In this document: one piece after another, positions 1 to 6,016 of the stretch
Position numbering within the stretch: the stretch's first letter is position 1
Layout of the letters: every line of letters starts with the position of its first letter
Assembly: GCA_023435435.1 (NCBI GenBank)
Contig: JAEYRW010000161.1
Span: 1 to 9,712, forward strand
Origin: Bacillota bacterium
Lineage (GTDB): Bacteria > Bacillota > Clostridia > Christensenellales > Aristaeellaceae
Reading direction: 5' to 3'
DNA length: 9,712 bases
Notes under the pieces: generated by a model
Databases searched by the model: none
Told to the model about the DNA's origin: nothing
The model's input: the letters and a program-made list of their open reading frames with translations, nothing else
Made by a program: the position numbers and the translations under genes

Positions 1-120
1 GCCCCCGACCGATCCGACGGACGTGAATTTATTTCATCTCAGCAAGGGATTCCCAAGGGAGCCCTTGCGCGGGGGTCCGGGGACAGCGCCCCCGGCGCCC
101 TTCCGTATCCCCCCGGCGTT
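1..120 (+). repeat. Intergenic repeat, right half (copy A), downstream of the histidine kinase
   Basis: This stretch shares an ordered set of blocks with 6010-6118: GATCCGACGGAC (11-22 here, 6011-6022 there), a variable AT-rich patch, GGGATTC then a C/T difference then CAAGGG, then GCGCGGGGG and a GC-only hairpin. Two stems are visible. CAAGGG at 54-59 can pair with CCCTTG at 62-67; alternatively CAAGGG at 43-48 pairs with the same CCCTTG. CCGGGG at 77-82 pairs with CCCCGG at 90-95. The block GGCGTT (115-120) overlaps the kinase stop codon at 119-121. On the kinase transcript these stems would lie just past the stop, but there is no U-tract, so a terminator role is unproven. The left half of the unit, if present, lies before the window. 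Confidence 0.75.
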
Positions 121-1519
121 ACTCCTCGTCCCCCTCTTCCCTGCGGGTGATGGTGAAGCGGAACGTGGTGCCCTTGCTCTTTTCGCTCTCGACGGTGAGT
201 TCCTCGCCCATCCAGCTCCAGAGTTCCCGGGCGATGGAGAGTCCGAGGCCGGAGCCGTTGCCGGAATGGGCCTTGTCTACCTTGTAGAAGCGGTCGAACA
301 CGTAGGGGATATCCTCGGTGGCGATGCCCACGCCGGTATCCGCGACGCTGACCGTCACCTTGTTTTCGTCGACGTCCGCGGAAACGGTAATTGTGCCCTT
401 TTCGGTGTACTTGATGGCGTTGTCCAGAAGGATGACCATCAGCTGTTCCACGCGGTCGGTGTTGGTGTACACCTCCGGGAGGGCAGAGAAATCGGTGCCG
501 ACGCGGAAATCCAGCTCGTGTTCCTCGGCGATCATCTGGTAGCGTTCGCACACGTCCAGAAGGAGGTCGTCGATCTTCACGGCCTTTTTTTCAACGGCAA
601 GGGTGCCGCTCTGGAGCCGGGAAAGCTCCATGAGGTCCGCGATGAGCCGGGAGAGCCGCATGACCTCGCGCAGGATGATGTCATAGTAGCGCATCCGCGC
701 GGCCTCGTCCTTGACCATGCCCTCCTTGAGCGGCTCGATGAGCGCGCGGACGGCGGTCAGGGGCGTGCGCATCTCGTGGGAGACGTTGGCGACGTAATCC
801 CGGCGCGTGCGCTCCAGGCGTTCCTGCTGGGTGATGTCCGAGAAAAGGCCTACCGCGCCGGCCACTTCGCCGATTTCGTCGATGATGGGCGAGATGGCGA
901 CGCGAACCGTCTTTCCGCGCAGTTCGGCGTTGCGTTCGACGCACACGCCGGACTCGATGGCGCGCTTGAAGTCCTGCCAGACGCGCCCGTTGTCCATGCG
1001 GTGCAGCCGCGAATCGGAAATATGTACGCCCGAACCGATGAGCGCGTCAATGGCGGGGTTCCGGTGGGTGAGCTTGCCCTCGGCGTCCACCGCGACGATG
1101 CCCTCGGACAGGTTGTCCAGCATCTGTTTGAGCCGGTTGCGCTCAATGATCAGCTGGTACATGTTGTAGGAAAGCTGATAGGAAAGATGATTGATGGCGC
1201 GTCCGAGCTCGCCGATCTCCCCCGGTGCCTTCTCACTGGCGCGAATTTCGAGCTCGCCGGAGGCGATCTTCACAGCGGCGTCGCGCAGCGCGGCGATGGG
1301 AAGAACAGCAGCGCGGACGAAGTAGGAAACGAGCATGTACCCGGCGGCGGACGCAAGAAGAGCGCCAACGAGCGCGCCAAGCAGGACGTCCGTCCATGCC
1401 GGCATCGTCGTCGACAGCGCCAATATAAGCCCGGCGATGAGCATTCCGGCGACCGCCACGGAAACGACGATCGCCGAGAAAATCACCACGCGCTTTGTCA
1501 GCACGCCTTTGCCCTTCAT
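119..1519 (-). CDS. Membrane sensor histidine kinase (HAMP-PAS-HisKA-HATPase)
   Basis: A 466-residue sensor kinase that autophosphorylates on histidine and should pass phosphate to the response regulator encoded just upstream. Domains in order: transmembrane helix 1 (about 11-35), a loop of only some nine residues, transmembrane helix 2 (about 45-68), HAMP linker (about 69-122), a PAS-like domain (about 131-235), HisKA with the phospho-accepting His248 in SHEMRTPL, then the ATPase domain with N box (Asn367 in LLDNAIKY), G1 box DTGVG (394-398), F box FDRFYK and G2 box GSGLGLS (422-428). All catalytic motifs look intact. I chose ATG at 1519, one base after the regulator stop; an in-frame TTG at 1537 would add six residues inside the regulator gene. 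The architecture resembles PhoR, ResE and WalK kinases but lacks their large extracellular domain, so the signal is probably read in the membrane or by PAS. The specific stimulus cannot be assigned. Confidence 0.95.
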   Translation of the reverse strand: MKGKGVLTKRVVIFSAIVVSVAVAGMLIAGLILALSTTMPAWTDVLLGALVGALLASAAGYMLVSYFVRAAVLPIAALRDAAVKIASGELEIRASEKAPGEIGELGRAINHLSYQLSYNMYQLIIERNRLKQMLDNLSEGIVAVDAEGKLTHRNPAIDALIGSGVHISDSRLHRMDNGRVWQDFKRAIESGVCVERNAELRGKTVRVAISPIIDEIGEVAGAVGLFSDITQQERLERTRRDYVANVSHEMRTPLTAVRALIEPLKEGMVKDEAARMRYYDIILREVMRLSRLIADLMELSRLQSGTLAVEKKAVKIDDLLLDVCERYQMIAEEHELDFRVGTDFSALPEVYTNTDRVEQLMVILLDNAIKYTEKGTITVSADVDENKVTVSVADTGVGIATEDIPYVFDRFYKVDKAHSGNGSGLGLSIARELWSWMGEELTVESEKSKGTTFRFTITRREEGDEE

Positions 1520-1520
1520 A

Positions 1521-2216
1521 TCACCCGTTGACCTCAAAGCGGTACCCGACTCCGTAGACCGTCTTCAGCGCCCACGGGACGTTCTCCTGGGGGAGCTTCT
1601 GGCGGATCCTCTTGATGTGCGCATCCACCGTGCGCGTGTCTCCAAAGTAATCGTAGCCCCATACGCGGGAAAGAATCTGCTCGCGGCTGAACACCTGCCC
1701 GACGTTGGAGGTCAGCATGTGCAGAATCTCGACCTCCTTGGGCGTGCAGGGAATCACCTTGCCCCCGGCCTTGACCTGGTAGTTCTCGAGAGAAATCTCC
1801 AACTGCGGCAGCCGCACGATGGAAGAATCCTCCTCCGCGGTCTTTTCGGAGAAGCGCCGGAGCACGGCCTTGATGCGCGCAAGCACCTCGCGCGGACTGA
1901 AGGGCTTTACGATGTAATCGTCCGCGCCGAGCTCCAGGCCCAGAATACGGTCAATTTCCTCACCCTTTGCGGTCAGCATGATGATGGGTGTCGCGCTCGT
2001 CTGGCGGATGGTGCGGCAGACGTCGATCCCCGACATCTTCGGCATCATCAGGTCCAAAACGATCATGTCCGGATGCAGATTCTCGAACATCTCAACGGCC
2101 TGCTGTCCGTCGTACGCCGACTGGTGCTCGTAGCCTTCGGAGCCAAGGTACAGCCCGAGCGACTCGTGCACGACGGGGTCGTCGTCGCAAATCAGAATAA
2201 GCGGATACATAGACAT
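1521..2216 (-). CDS. OmpR/PhoB-family DNA-binding response regulator
   Basis: A 231-residue two-component response regulator acting in the cytoplasm as a transcription factor. The receiver domain (about 5-120) has the acidic cluster DDD at 11-13, the phospho-accepting Asp55 in MIVLDLMMP, Thr82 in IIMLTAK and Lys104 in YIVKPF, so all switch residues are present. The C-terminal winged-helix domain (about 132-229) shows the usual TPKEVEIL start, a recognition region around FSREQILSRVWG and DTRTVDAHIKRIRQKL, and the closing wing YGVGYRF. I start it at ATG 2216 because GAGAGGTG at 2222-2229 sits five bases upstream; an ATG two codons later (2210) is possible, and the longer frame to 2246 would run past the predicted transcription start. 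It is first in an operon with the kinase, one base apart, which suggests translational coupling. It belongs to the PhoP/ResD/WalR group, but the exact member is not resolvable. Confidence 0.96.
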   Translation of the reverse strand: MSMYPLILICDDDPVVHESLGLYLGSEGYEHQSAYDGQQAVEMFENLHPDMIVLDLMMPKMSGIDVCRTIRQTSATPIIMLTAKGEEIDRILGLELGADDYIVKPFSPREVLARIKAVLRRFSEKTAEEDSSIVRLPQLEISLENYQVKAGGKVIPCTPKEVEILHMLTSNVGQVFSREQILSRVWGYDYFGDTRTVDAHIKRIRQKLPQENVPWALKTVYGVGYRFEVNG

Positions 2217-2221
2217 AAAAA

Positions 2222-2229
2222 CACCTCTC
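2222..2229 (-). promoter_or_regulatory. Ribosome binding site deciding the response regulator start
   Basis: GAGAGGTG on the minus strand lies five bases before ATG 2216 and matches the anti-Shine-Dalgarno consensus except for one base. It supports ATG 2216 over the upstream in-frame start at 2246 and the internal ATG at 2210. Confidence 0.75.
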
Positions 2230-2248
2230 ACGCCACATTCATACACAC

Positions 2249-2277
2249 ATTATACAGATACACTTTTGTTTATGCAA
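2249..2277 (-). promoter_or_regulatory. Sigma-A promoter of the two-component operon
   Basis: On the minus strand a perfect -10 TATAAT (2249-2254) follows a -35 TTGCAT (2272-2277) with a 17-base spacer. Transcription would begin near 2242 and give a leader of roughly 26 bases. The -35 matches consensus at four of six positions, leaving room for activator help. AACAAGTG and AACAAAAGTG occur on the same strand around the -35 and are mentioned as a possible regulator site in the findings. Confidence 0.85.
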
Positions 2278-2443
2278 CACTTGTTCGAAAAGGTCTAATG
2301 AAAGCCCAATTCGACAACATATTGACGCCGGAGACGAAAAACGTTCTCTTCCGCCGCGAAAAACGGAATGCCGACATCCGAATCATTGACAGGCATAGCG
2401 TTCGCGCGCAGCGCGGAAAATACGCGCGGGAGGTGCGCGAAAA

Positions 2444-2875
2444 ATGAATCAGACCGCAAATTTGTGGAACCGCGTCGCCGAAAACGCACGCACGGGCTAC
2501 GACGCAGTAAACCAGCTATTGGCAAGAACAGAGGACGACAAGATGCGCAGCGAGCTCGCGTCCGAACGCGACGATTACAGGGATGCCGCCCGCGACGCCG
2601 AGGAAAAATTGCGCAGGCTCGGGGAAAAGGCCGACGGAAAGGGTCCCCTGGCACGCGCGGGCATGTGGGCGGGCATCCGGATGAACACCCTGGCCGACCA
2701 CACGCCCTCGCATTTGGCAGACATCGTGATCCAGGGCGCAACCATGGGCGTCATCGACACCACAAAGGCCAGAAACGAATTCCCCGACGCCGACCGGGAC
2801 GCTCAGGACGCCGCAAGCCGGTTCATCACCCGTCAGCAGGACGCCATCGAACGAATGAAGGAATTTCTCATGTAG
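2444..2875 (+). CDS. Small all-helical protein of unknown function, possibly ferritin-like
   Basis: A 143-residue soluble protein with no signal peptide or membrane segment. It reads as a four-helix-bundle candidate: charged amphipathic helices at about 5-28, 31-61 and 115-143, with a conserved-looking central part (about 66-108) containing GPLARAGMW, NTLADHTPSHLADIVIQG and TMGVIDTTKAR. The PSH-x-A-x-hydrophobic-x-QG-x-TMG segment reminds me of hypothetical proteins widespread in Clostridia, often described as ferritin-like or DUF2383-like; that link is from memory and unproven. No obvious di-iron EExxH ligand set is visible. The start is well supported: GGGAGGTG at 2428-2435 is eight bases before ATG 2444. 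The gene diverges from the two-component operon across 227 bases and converges on the first EamA gene, with 13 bases between stop codons. No convincing promoter is seen upstream. Confidence 0.85.
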   Translation: MNQTANLWNRVAENARTGYDAVNQLLARTEDDKMRSELASERDDYRDAARDAEEKLRRLGEKADGKGPLARAGMWAGIRMNTLADHTPSHLADIVIQGATMGVIDTTKARNEFPDADRDAQDAASRFITRQQDAIERMKEFLM

Positions 2876-2888
2876 CAGGGGCGCCCCT

Positions 2889-3797
2889 TCACAGCCCCGG
2901 AGGCGTCGCCTCCGGGCGCTTTCGGTTGATCCGGACGCTTCCGCCGAAATTGAACAGCAGAACGCCCGCCAGGATCACCGCGCCGCCCACCGCGGTGGGC
3001 GTGTCCAGCCTTTCGCCCAGAAAAACATAGCCCATGAGGCTGGTCAAAAACGGCGTGACAAACATATAATTGCTGACGGCGGACGCCCTGTCCGCCTTTT
3101 TGAACGCCTGCGCCCACGCCGTGTAGGCCACCGCGCTGGAAAAAATGCCCAAAACCGCGATGTAGACGAGGTCGACGGGCGGCGCGGCGCGCATCTGGCT
3201 CACGGACCGGGGCAGGAAAACGGCCAGAAGCGCGGTTCCCGCAAAGATGCCGTATGCAGAAACCTCCAGCCCCGAATAAACACGCGTGAGTTTTTTCTGC
3301 AAAAGGTTGTACGCGCTCAGCGCCAGCGCGGCGAGGAGCAGCCAGAAGAGGCCCGCGTTGACCGAAAACGCGCCGTTCATCATGGTCAGGACGAGCACGC
3401 CTATGAATTCCACCGCGATGGCCGCCCATTGGTGTGGGCGCAGTTTTTCCCCAAAGGCGACGCGGGCCAGAAGCGCGGTGAGCACTGGCACAACCGCGAT
3501 GACCACGCTGCCAGTGGCGGCGGTCACGGTCTCGCAGCCCTTGTTAAACGCGATCATGTAAAAGAAAAAACCTACGGCCCCGGCGAGAAAAAACCACTTG
3601 AGGTCGGCGCGCTTCGGCAGGCGCACGCGGGTCGCCCGCATCAAAAGAGGCATCGCGAGGGAAGCGAAAAAATAGCGCAGAAAGCCCAGGGAAGGCCCCG
3701 TGTAATCACGCAGCGCAAGCCGGGTCAGCACAAAGCCCAGAGACCAGAAAAGAATTGTCGTCATCGCCCAAGGATGAAAGCTGTCCCGAAACCGCAT
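2889..3797 (-). CDS. EamA/DMT-superfamily membrane transporter (first of a divergent pair)
   Basis: A 302-residue integral membrane protein of the drug/metabolite transporter superfamily, with two tandem EamA repeats and about ten transmembrane helices. Each repeat ends in the family pattern of a proline-bearing helix followed by a phenylalanine-rich stretch and Gly-Glu: SVVIAVVPVLTALL then AFGEKL in the first half (97-119), and SNYMFVTPFLTSL then FLGERL in the second (242-264). A positive N-terminus and the basic tail NRKR suggest both ends are cytoplasmic. ATG 3797 is preceded by GAGGTG (3802-3807). Family members export amino acids, purines or toxic metabolites, and the substrate cannot be read from sequence. 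The last residues, PEATPPG, are encoded inside a perfect hairpin (2896-2916). It is head-to-head with another EamA gene that is clearly diverged from it. Confidence 0.93.
   Translation of the reverse strand: MRFRDSFHPWAMTTILFWSLGFVLTRLALRDYTGPSLGFLRYFFASLAMPLLMRATRVRLPKRADLKWFFLAGAVGFFFYMIAFNKGCETVTAATGSVVIAVVPVLTALLARVAFGEKLRPHQWAAIAVEFIGVLVLTMMNGAFSVNAGLFWLLLAALALSAYNLLQKKLTRVYSGLEVSAYGIFAGTALLAVFLPRSVSQMRAAPPVDLVYIAVLGIFSSAVAYTAWAQAFKKADRASAVSNYMFVTPFLTSLMGYVFLGERLDTPTAVGGAVILAGVLLFNFGGSVRINRKRPEATPPGL
2896..2916. terminator. Hairpin between convergent genes, inside the EamA 3' coding end
   Basis: CCCGGAGGC (2896-2904) and GCCTCCGGG (2908-2916) form a perfect nine-base stem with a three-base loop. 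It lies 20 bases past the stop of the plus-strand small gene and within the last codons of the minus-strand EamA gene, so it could end transcription from both sides. On the plus strand it is followed by GCGCTTTCGG, a poor U-tract; on the minus strand there is none. A palindrome, GGGGCGCCCC, sits beside it at 2878-2887. Terminator function is therefore only moderately supported. Confidence 0.5.
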
Positions 3798-3834
3798 GCG
3801 TCACCTCGTCCGACTTTTGTATCGCAATGTGGTC

Positions 3835-3843
3835 AGTATAGCA
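3835..3843 (-). promoter_or_regulatory. Extended -10 promoter of the minus-strand EamA gene
   Basis: On the minus strand TGC directly precedes TATACT (3835-3840), giving an extended -10 element. The -35 region at the expected distance is weak, which is typical of TGn promoters. Transcription would start near 3828, leaving about 30 bases of leader that includes the GAGGTG ribosome site at 3802-3807. Confidence 0.6.
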
Positions 3844-3881
3844 TGGGGACGGCCGGAAGTACAGTGCCCTCCGCCGCAAAT

Positions 3882-3909
3882 GATTTGATTGACACCGCGC
3901 GGTCAAATC
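3882..3909. promoter_or_regulatory. Dyad overlapping the plus-strand EamA promoter, candidate operator
   Basis: GATTTGA (3882-3888) and TCAAATC (3903-3909) are exact reverse complements. Nested between the -35 and -10 elements is a perfect ten-base palindrome, ACCGCGCGGT (3894-3903), and TTGAC (3889-3893) mirrors GTCAA (3902-3906). A protein bound here would cover the -35 box and spacer, as expected for a repressor. No regulator gene is adjacent, so this is inference from symmetry alone. Confidence 0.4.
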
Positions 3910-3918
3910 CGGTATAAT
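3889..3918 (+). promoter_or_regulatory. Consensus sigma-A promoter of the plus-strand EamA gene
   Basis: A perfect -35 TTGACA (3889-3894) and perfect -10 TATAAT (3913-3918) are separated by 18 bases. Transcription should begin around 3925, only about 12 bases before the GTG start at 3937. This is the closest match to consensus in the window. It also shows that the in-frame TTG at 3889 is not a start codon. Confidence 0.88.
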
Positions 3919-3936
3919 CCTGCGGGATGTGATATC

Positions 3937-4776
3937 GTGCAAAAGAAAACGGGCCCGCTCTTCGTCGCGCTGGCGGCAACTTTTTGGAGCGGGGCGGGCG
4001 TTCTGGGCAAAAACGCGACCTGGGCGCCCCTTTCCGCCACCGGCGCGCGCGCCATCGTGGCGCTTCTCATCATGGCCCTTTTCCGGGGCGGATTTCGCGT
4101 GCGCCTCTCAAGGGGCAACCTGCTCGGCGCGCTGTGCGTGTCGGTGACGTCGATTCTGTTTATGGCGGCCAACAAGCTCACCACCGCCGCCAACGCCATC
4201 GTGCTCCAGTACGCCATGCCCGTGTTTGTGATCCTGCTGGTCTTTCTGATCTACCGGCAAAAGCCCGTCCGCCGGGACATCGTCACCACCGTCTTCGTGC
4301 TGGCGGGCGTGTTTCTGTGCTCCGCCGATTCCTTCGGCGGCGGGAACCTCTTGGGCGACGCCCTCGCGCTGCTTTCAGGCTTTACATACTCATTCGTCTT
4401 CCTGTGCGCCCGCATGAAGGACACCGACCCGCGGGAGTACGCCTTCCTCGGCGTCGCCCTCTGTACGCCGCTTTCCCTGTTCGCCATCACGGACCCCGGC
4501 GCGACCTTTACCCTCGGGAACGCGCTCACATTTCTGGGGCTTGGCATCTGCCTCGCGGGCGGCTATCTGCTCATCGCAGTGGGCATGCGCAGCACCTCGC
4601 CCATGGCGGCGGCCATCGCCGCGAACATCGAACCGGTTCTGAACCCCCTCTGGGTCTTTCTCTTTCTGGGCGAGAAGCCCGGCCCCCTCGCCGTGGCGGG
4701 CGCGGTCCTCGTGCTTCTCACCGTCACCGTGTATTCCGTCACCGCGCGGGGCGCAAAAAAACCGGACGCCGCATGA
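3937..4776 (+). CDS. EamA/DMT-superfamily membrane transporter (second of a divergent pair)
   Basis: A 279-residue polytopic membrane protein with two EamA repeats and about ten hydrophobic helices, likely an exporter of small metabolites in the cytoplasmic membrane. The second repeat carries the family ending NIEPVLNPLWVFLFLGEKPG (230-249). The first has the related YAMPVFVILLVFLI (92-105), but with YRQK where a Gly-Glu turn is usual. The start is GTG 3937, preceded by GGGATG at 3924-3929. The open frame extends upstream to a TTG at 3889, but that codon lies in the -35 box and is upstream of the predicted transcript start. The predicted leader is very short. The C-terminal tail ARGAKKPDAA is partly encoded by the left arm of the shared terminator. 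It shows little resemblance to its divergent neighbour outside the family motifs, so a recent duplication is unlikely. The substrate is unknown. Confidence 0.92.
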   Translation: MQKKTGPLFVALAATFWSGAGVLGKNATWAPLSATGARAIVALLIMALFRGGFRVRLSRGNLLGALCVSVTSILFMAANKLTTAANAIVLQYAMPVFVILLVFLIYRQKPVRRDIVTTVFVLAGVFLCSADSFGGGNLLGDALALLSGFTYSFVFLCARMKDTDPREYAFLGVALCTPLSLFAITDPGATFTLGNALTFLGLGICLAGGYLLIAVGMRSTSPMAAAIAANIEPVLNPLWVFLFLGEKPGPLAVAGAVLVLLTVTVYSVTARGAKKPDAA

Positions 4777-4790
4777 CGTCCGGTTTCATT
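4755..4790. terminator. Bidirectional intrinsic terminator shared by the EamA gene and recF
   Basis: AAACCGGACG (4759-4768) and CGTCCGGTTT (4777-4786) form a perfect ten-base stem around an eight-base loop. For the minus-strand recF message the stem is followed by a run of seven U residues (complement of 4755-4761, the first ones overlapping the stem base), a textbook intrinsic terminator. For the plus-strand EamA message it is followed by the U-rich TTTCATTCTTCT. The EamA stop (4774-4776) lies in the loop and the recF stop codon (4786-4788) starts at the stem edge. Confidence 0.85.
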
Positions 4791-5844
4791 CTTCTGTAAG
4801 CCGCGCGGCCTCCACCCGATAGGTCGCGCCGATTTTCGCGCCCGCCAAGTCGTCGGGATCGGTGCAGGTGATGATCGTCTGCACGTCCTCCAGCGCTTCC
4901 ACGAGGCTGCGCCGCCGGGCCGGGTCGAGCTCGCTCATGACGTCGTCCAGCATCAGAATCGGCCACTCGCCGCAGGCATCCCGCATGACGTGGAGTTCCG
5001 CCAGCCGCAGGGAGAGCGCCGCCGTGCGCTGCTGGCCCTGGGAACCGAAGACCCGCGCGTCGCGGCCGTCGATAAGGATCGCCACGTCGTCCCGGTGCGC
5101 GCCCACCGATGTGGACATGCGCTTCAAATCCGCCGCGCGGCTTGCGCGCAGCTTTTCCAGCATGTCCTCCCCCGCGCCGGGGCGGTATTCCAGGGACAGC
5201 TCCTCGCGCCCGCCCGCGATGCGCGCATGAGTCAGAATCGCCGCCTCGCTCAGCCTTTGCACGTACCACGCGCGGTGGCGCATCACCTCCGCGCCCGCGC
5301 GCGCCAACTCCTCGTCAAAGTCGTCCAGCGCCTGATGCGACTGCGCCCGCAAAAGCTCGTTGCGCTGCTTGAGCGCGCGCGCGTAACGCTGGAGCGCGTA
5401 ATAATAAGCGGGCCGAATCTGGGAAAGGGCGATGTCCACAAACCTGCGACGCTCCCCCGGCCCGTCCTTGACCATGGTCAAATCCTCCGGCGAGAACAAA
5501 ACCCCCGTCACATGCCCCATCAGCTCGCCCGAACGCGACGCCCTCTGCCCCGCAATTTCCACCACCCGCCGGCCCACGGCGGGTATTTTGATTTCCACTT
5601 CGTGAGAACCGTCCCGCCTCTGCGCCGTCACCTTCACAGACGCCATCTCCGCCCCCCAGCGAACCAGCTCCCGGTCCTGCCGCGTCCGGTGCGAGCGCCC
5701 CGCGCACGTCAAATAAATGGCCTCCAGCGCGTTGGTCTTCCCCTGCGCGTTGTCGCCCATCAAAACCGTCACGCCCGCGCACGGCGCGAACGAACAGTCC
5801 TCATAGTTCCTGAAGTTCTTCAGTTTTACAGATGTAACGCGCAT
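4786..5844 (-). CDS. recF: DNA replication and repair protein RecF
   Basis: A 352-residue SMC-like ATPase that binds DNA at single-strand gaps and helps RecO and RecR load RecA. The N-terminus VTSVKLKNFRNYED is diagnostic. Walker A is GDNAQGKT (30-37), followed by NALEAIYL. The ABC signature lies in GSQGQQRTAALSL (from about 267), Walker B is ILMLDD (296-301) and the D-loop follows as SELD. It is slightly shorter than the usual 360-370 residues, but all motifs are intact. I start at ATG 5844; the open frame extends to a TTG at 5895 inside a repeat hairpin, which adds a proline/glycine-rich lead absent from RecF proteins. The ribosome site is weak: GGGGG ends only four bases before ATG. No good promoter is visible, and the upstream gap is filled by a repeat element. 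recF usually sits beside dnaN; here its neighbours are an EamA gene and typA. Confidence 0.96.
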   Translation of the reverse strand: MRVTSVKLKNFRNYEDCSFAPCAGVTVLMGDNAQGKTNALEAIYLTCAGRSHRTRQDRELVRWGAEMASVKVTAQRRDGSHEVEIKIPAVGRRVVEIAGQRASRSGELMGHVTGVLFSPEDLTMVKDGPGERRRFVDIALSQIRPAYYYALQRYARALKQRNELLRAQSHQALDDFDEELARAGAEVMRHRAWYVQRLSEAAILTHARIAGGREELSLEYRPGAGEDMLEKLRASRAADLKRMSTSVGAHRDDVAILIDGRDARVFGSQGQQRTAALSLRLAELHVMRDACGEWPILMLDDVMSELDPARRRSLVEALEDVQTIITCTDPDDLAGAKIGATYRVEAARLTEE

Positions 5845-5923
5845 AACACCCCCGGAAAGGAACGCCGGGGGCGCTGCCCCCGGACCTCCGCGCAAGGGCT
5901 GGCGCCCTTGAGAATTCCATACT

Positions 5924-5940
5924 CCGCCGCTGCGCGGCGG
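5924..5940. repeat. Short perfect hairpin inside the inverted-repeat element
   Basis: CCGCCGC (5924-5930) and GCGGCGG (5934-5940) make a seven-base GC stem with a three-base loop, directly inside the left arm of the element. No equivalent is seen in the visible part of the copy at the window start, so it may be specific to left halves. Confidence 0.55.
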
Positions 5941-5979
5941 GGAACGGCTGATACAAAACAGAAACGAAGCACCTTATAT

Positions 5980-6016
5980 CCCCGGATCGTCCGGGGCTGG
6001 GTCTCCGGGCGATCCG
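5980..6016. repeat. Alternative stems at the centre of the inverted-repeat element
   Basis: CCCCGGA (5980-5986) pairs with TCCGGGG (5990-5996) around a TCG loop. The overlapping CGGATCG (5983-5989) can instead pair with CGATCCG (6010-6016). The two foldings exclude each other. The second partner overlaps the GATCCGACGGAC block that is conserved at the window start. Confidence 0.5.

Noticed and set aside
23..1531. 502-codon plus-strand open frame opposite the histidine kinase
   Set aside because: Antisense shadow of a kinase with all catalytic boxes intact; it starts in the repeat and has no ribosome site or recognisable domain.
1520..1537. Histidine kinase start at TTG 1537
   Set aside because: It overlaps the response regulator coding end, whereas ATG 1519 is one base past the regulator stop, the usual coupled arrangement.
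2386..2391. Perfect TTGACA upstream of the small helical gene
   Set aside because: The expected -10 position (about 2409-2414) reads CAGCGC; the nearest AT-rich stretch is 25 bases away. I also tried sporulation sigma-F/G patterns around GCATA (2393-2397), but the -10 does not fit.
5845..5895. Longer RecF reading frame starting at TTG 5895
   Set aside because: It would place the start inside a repeat hairpin and add 17 residues not found in RecF; the family N-terminus begins at ATG 5844.
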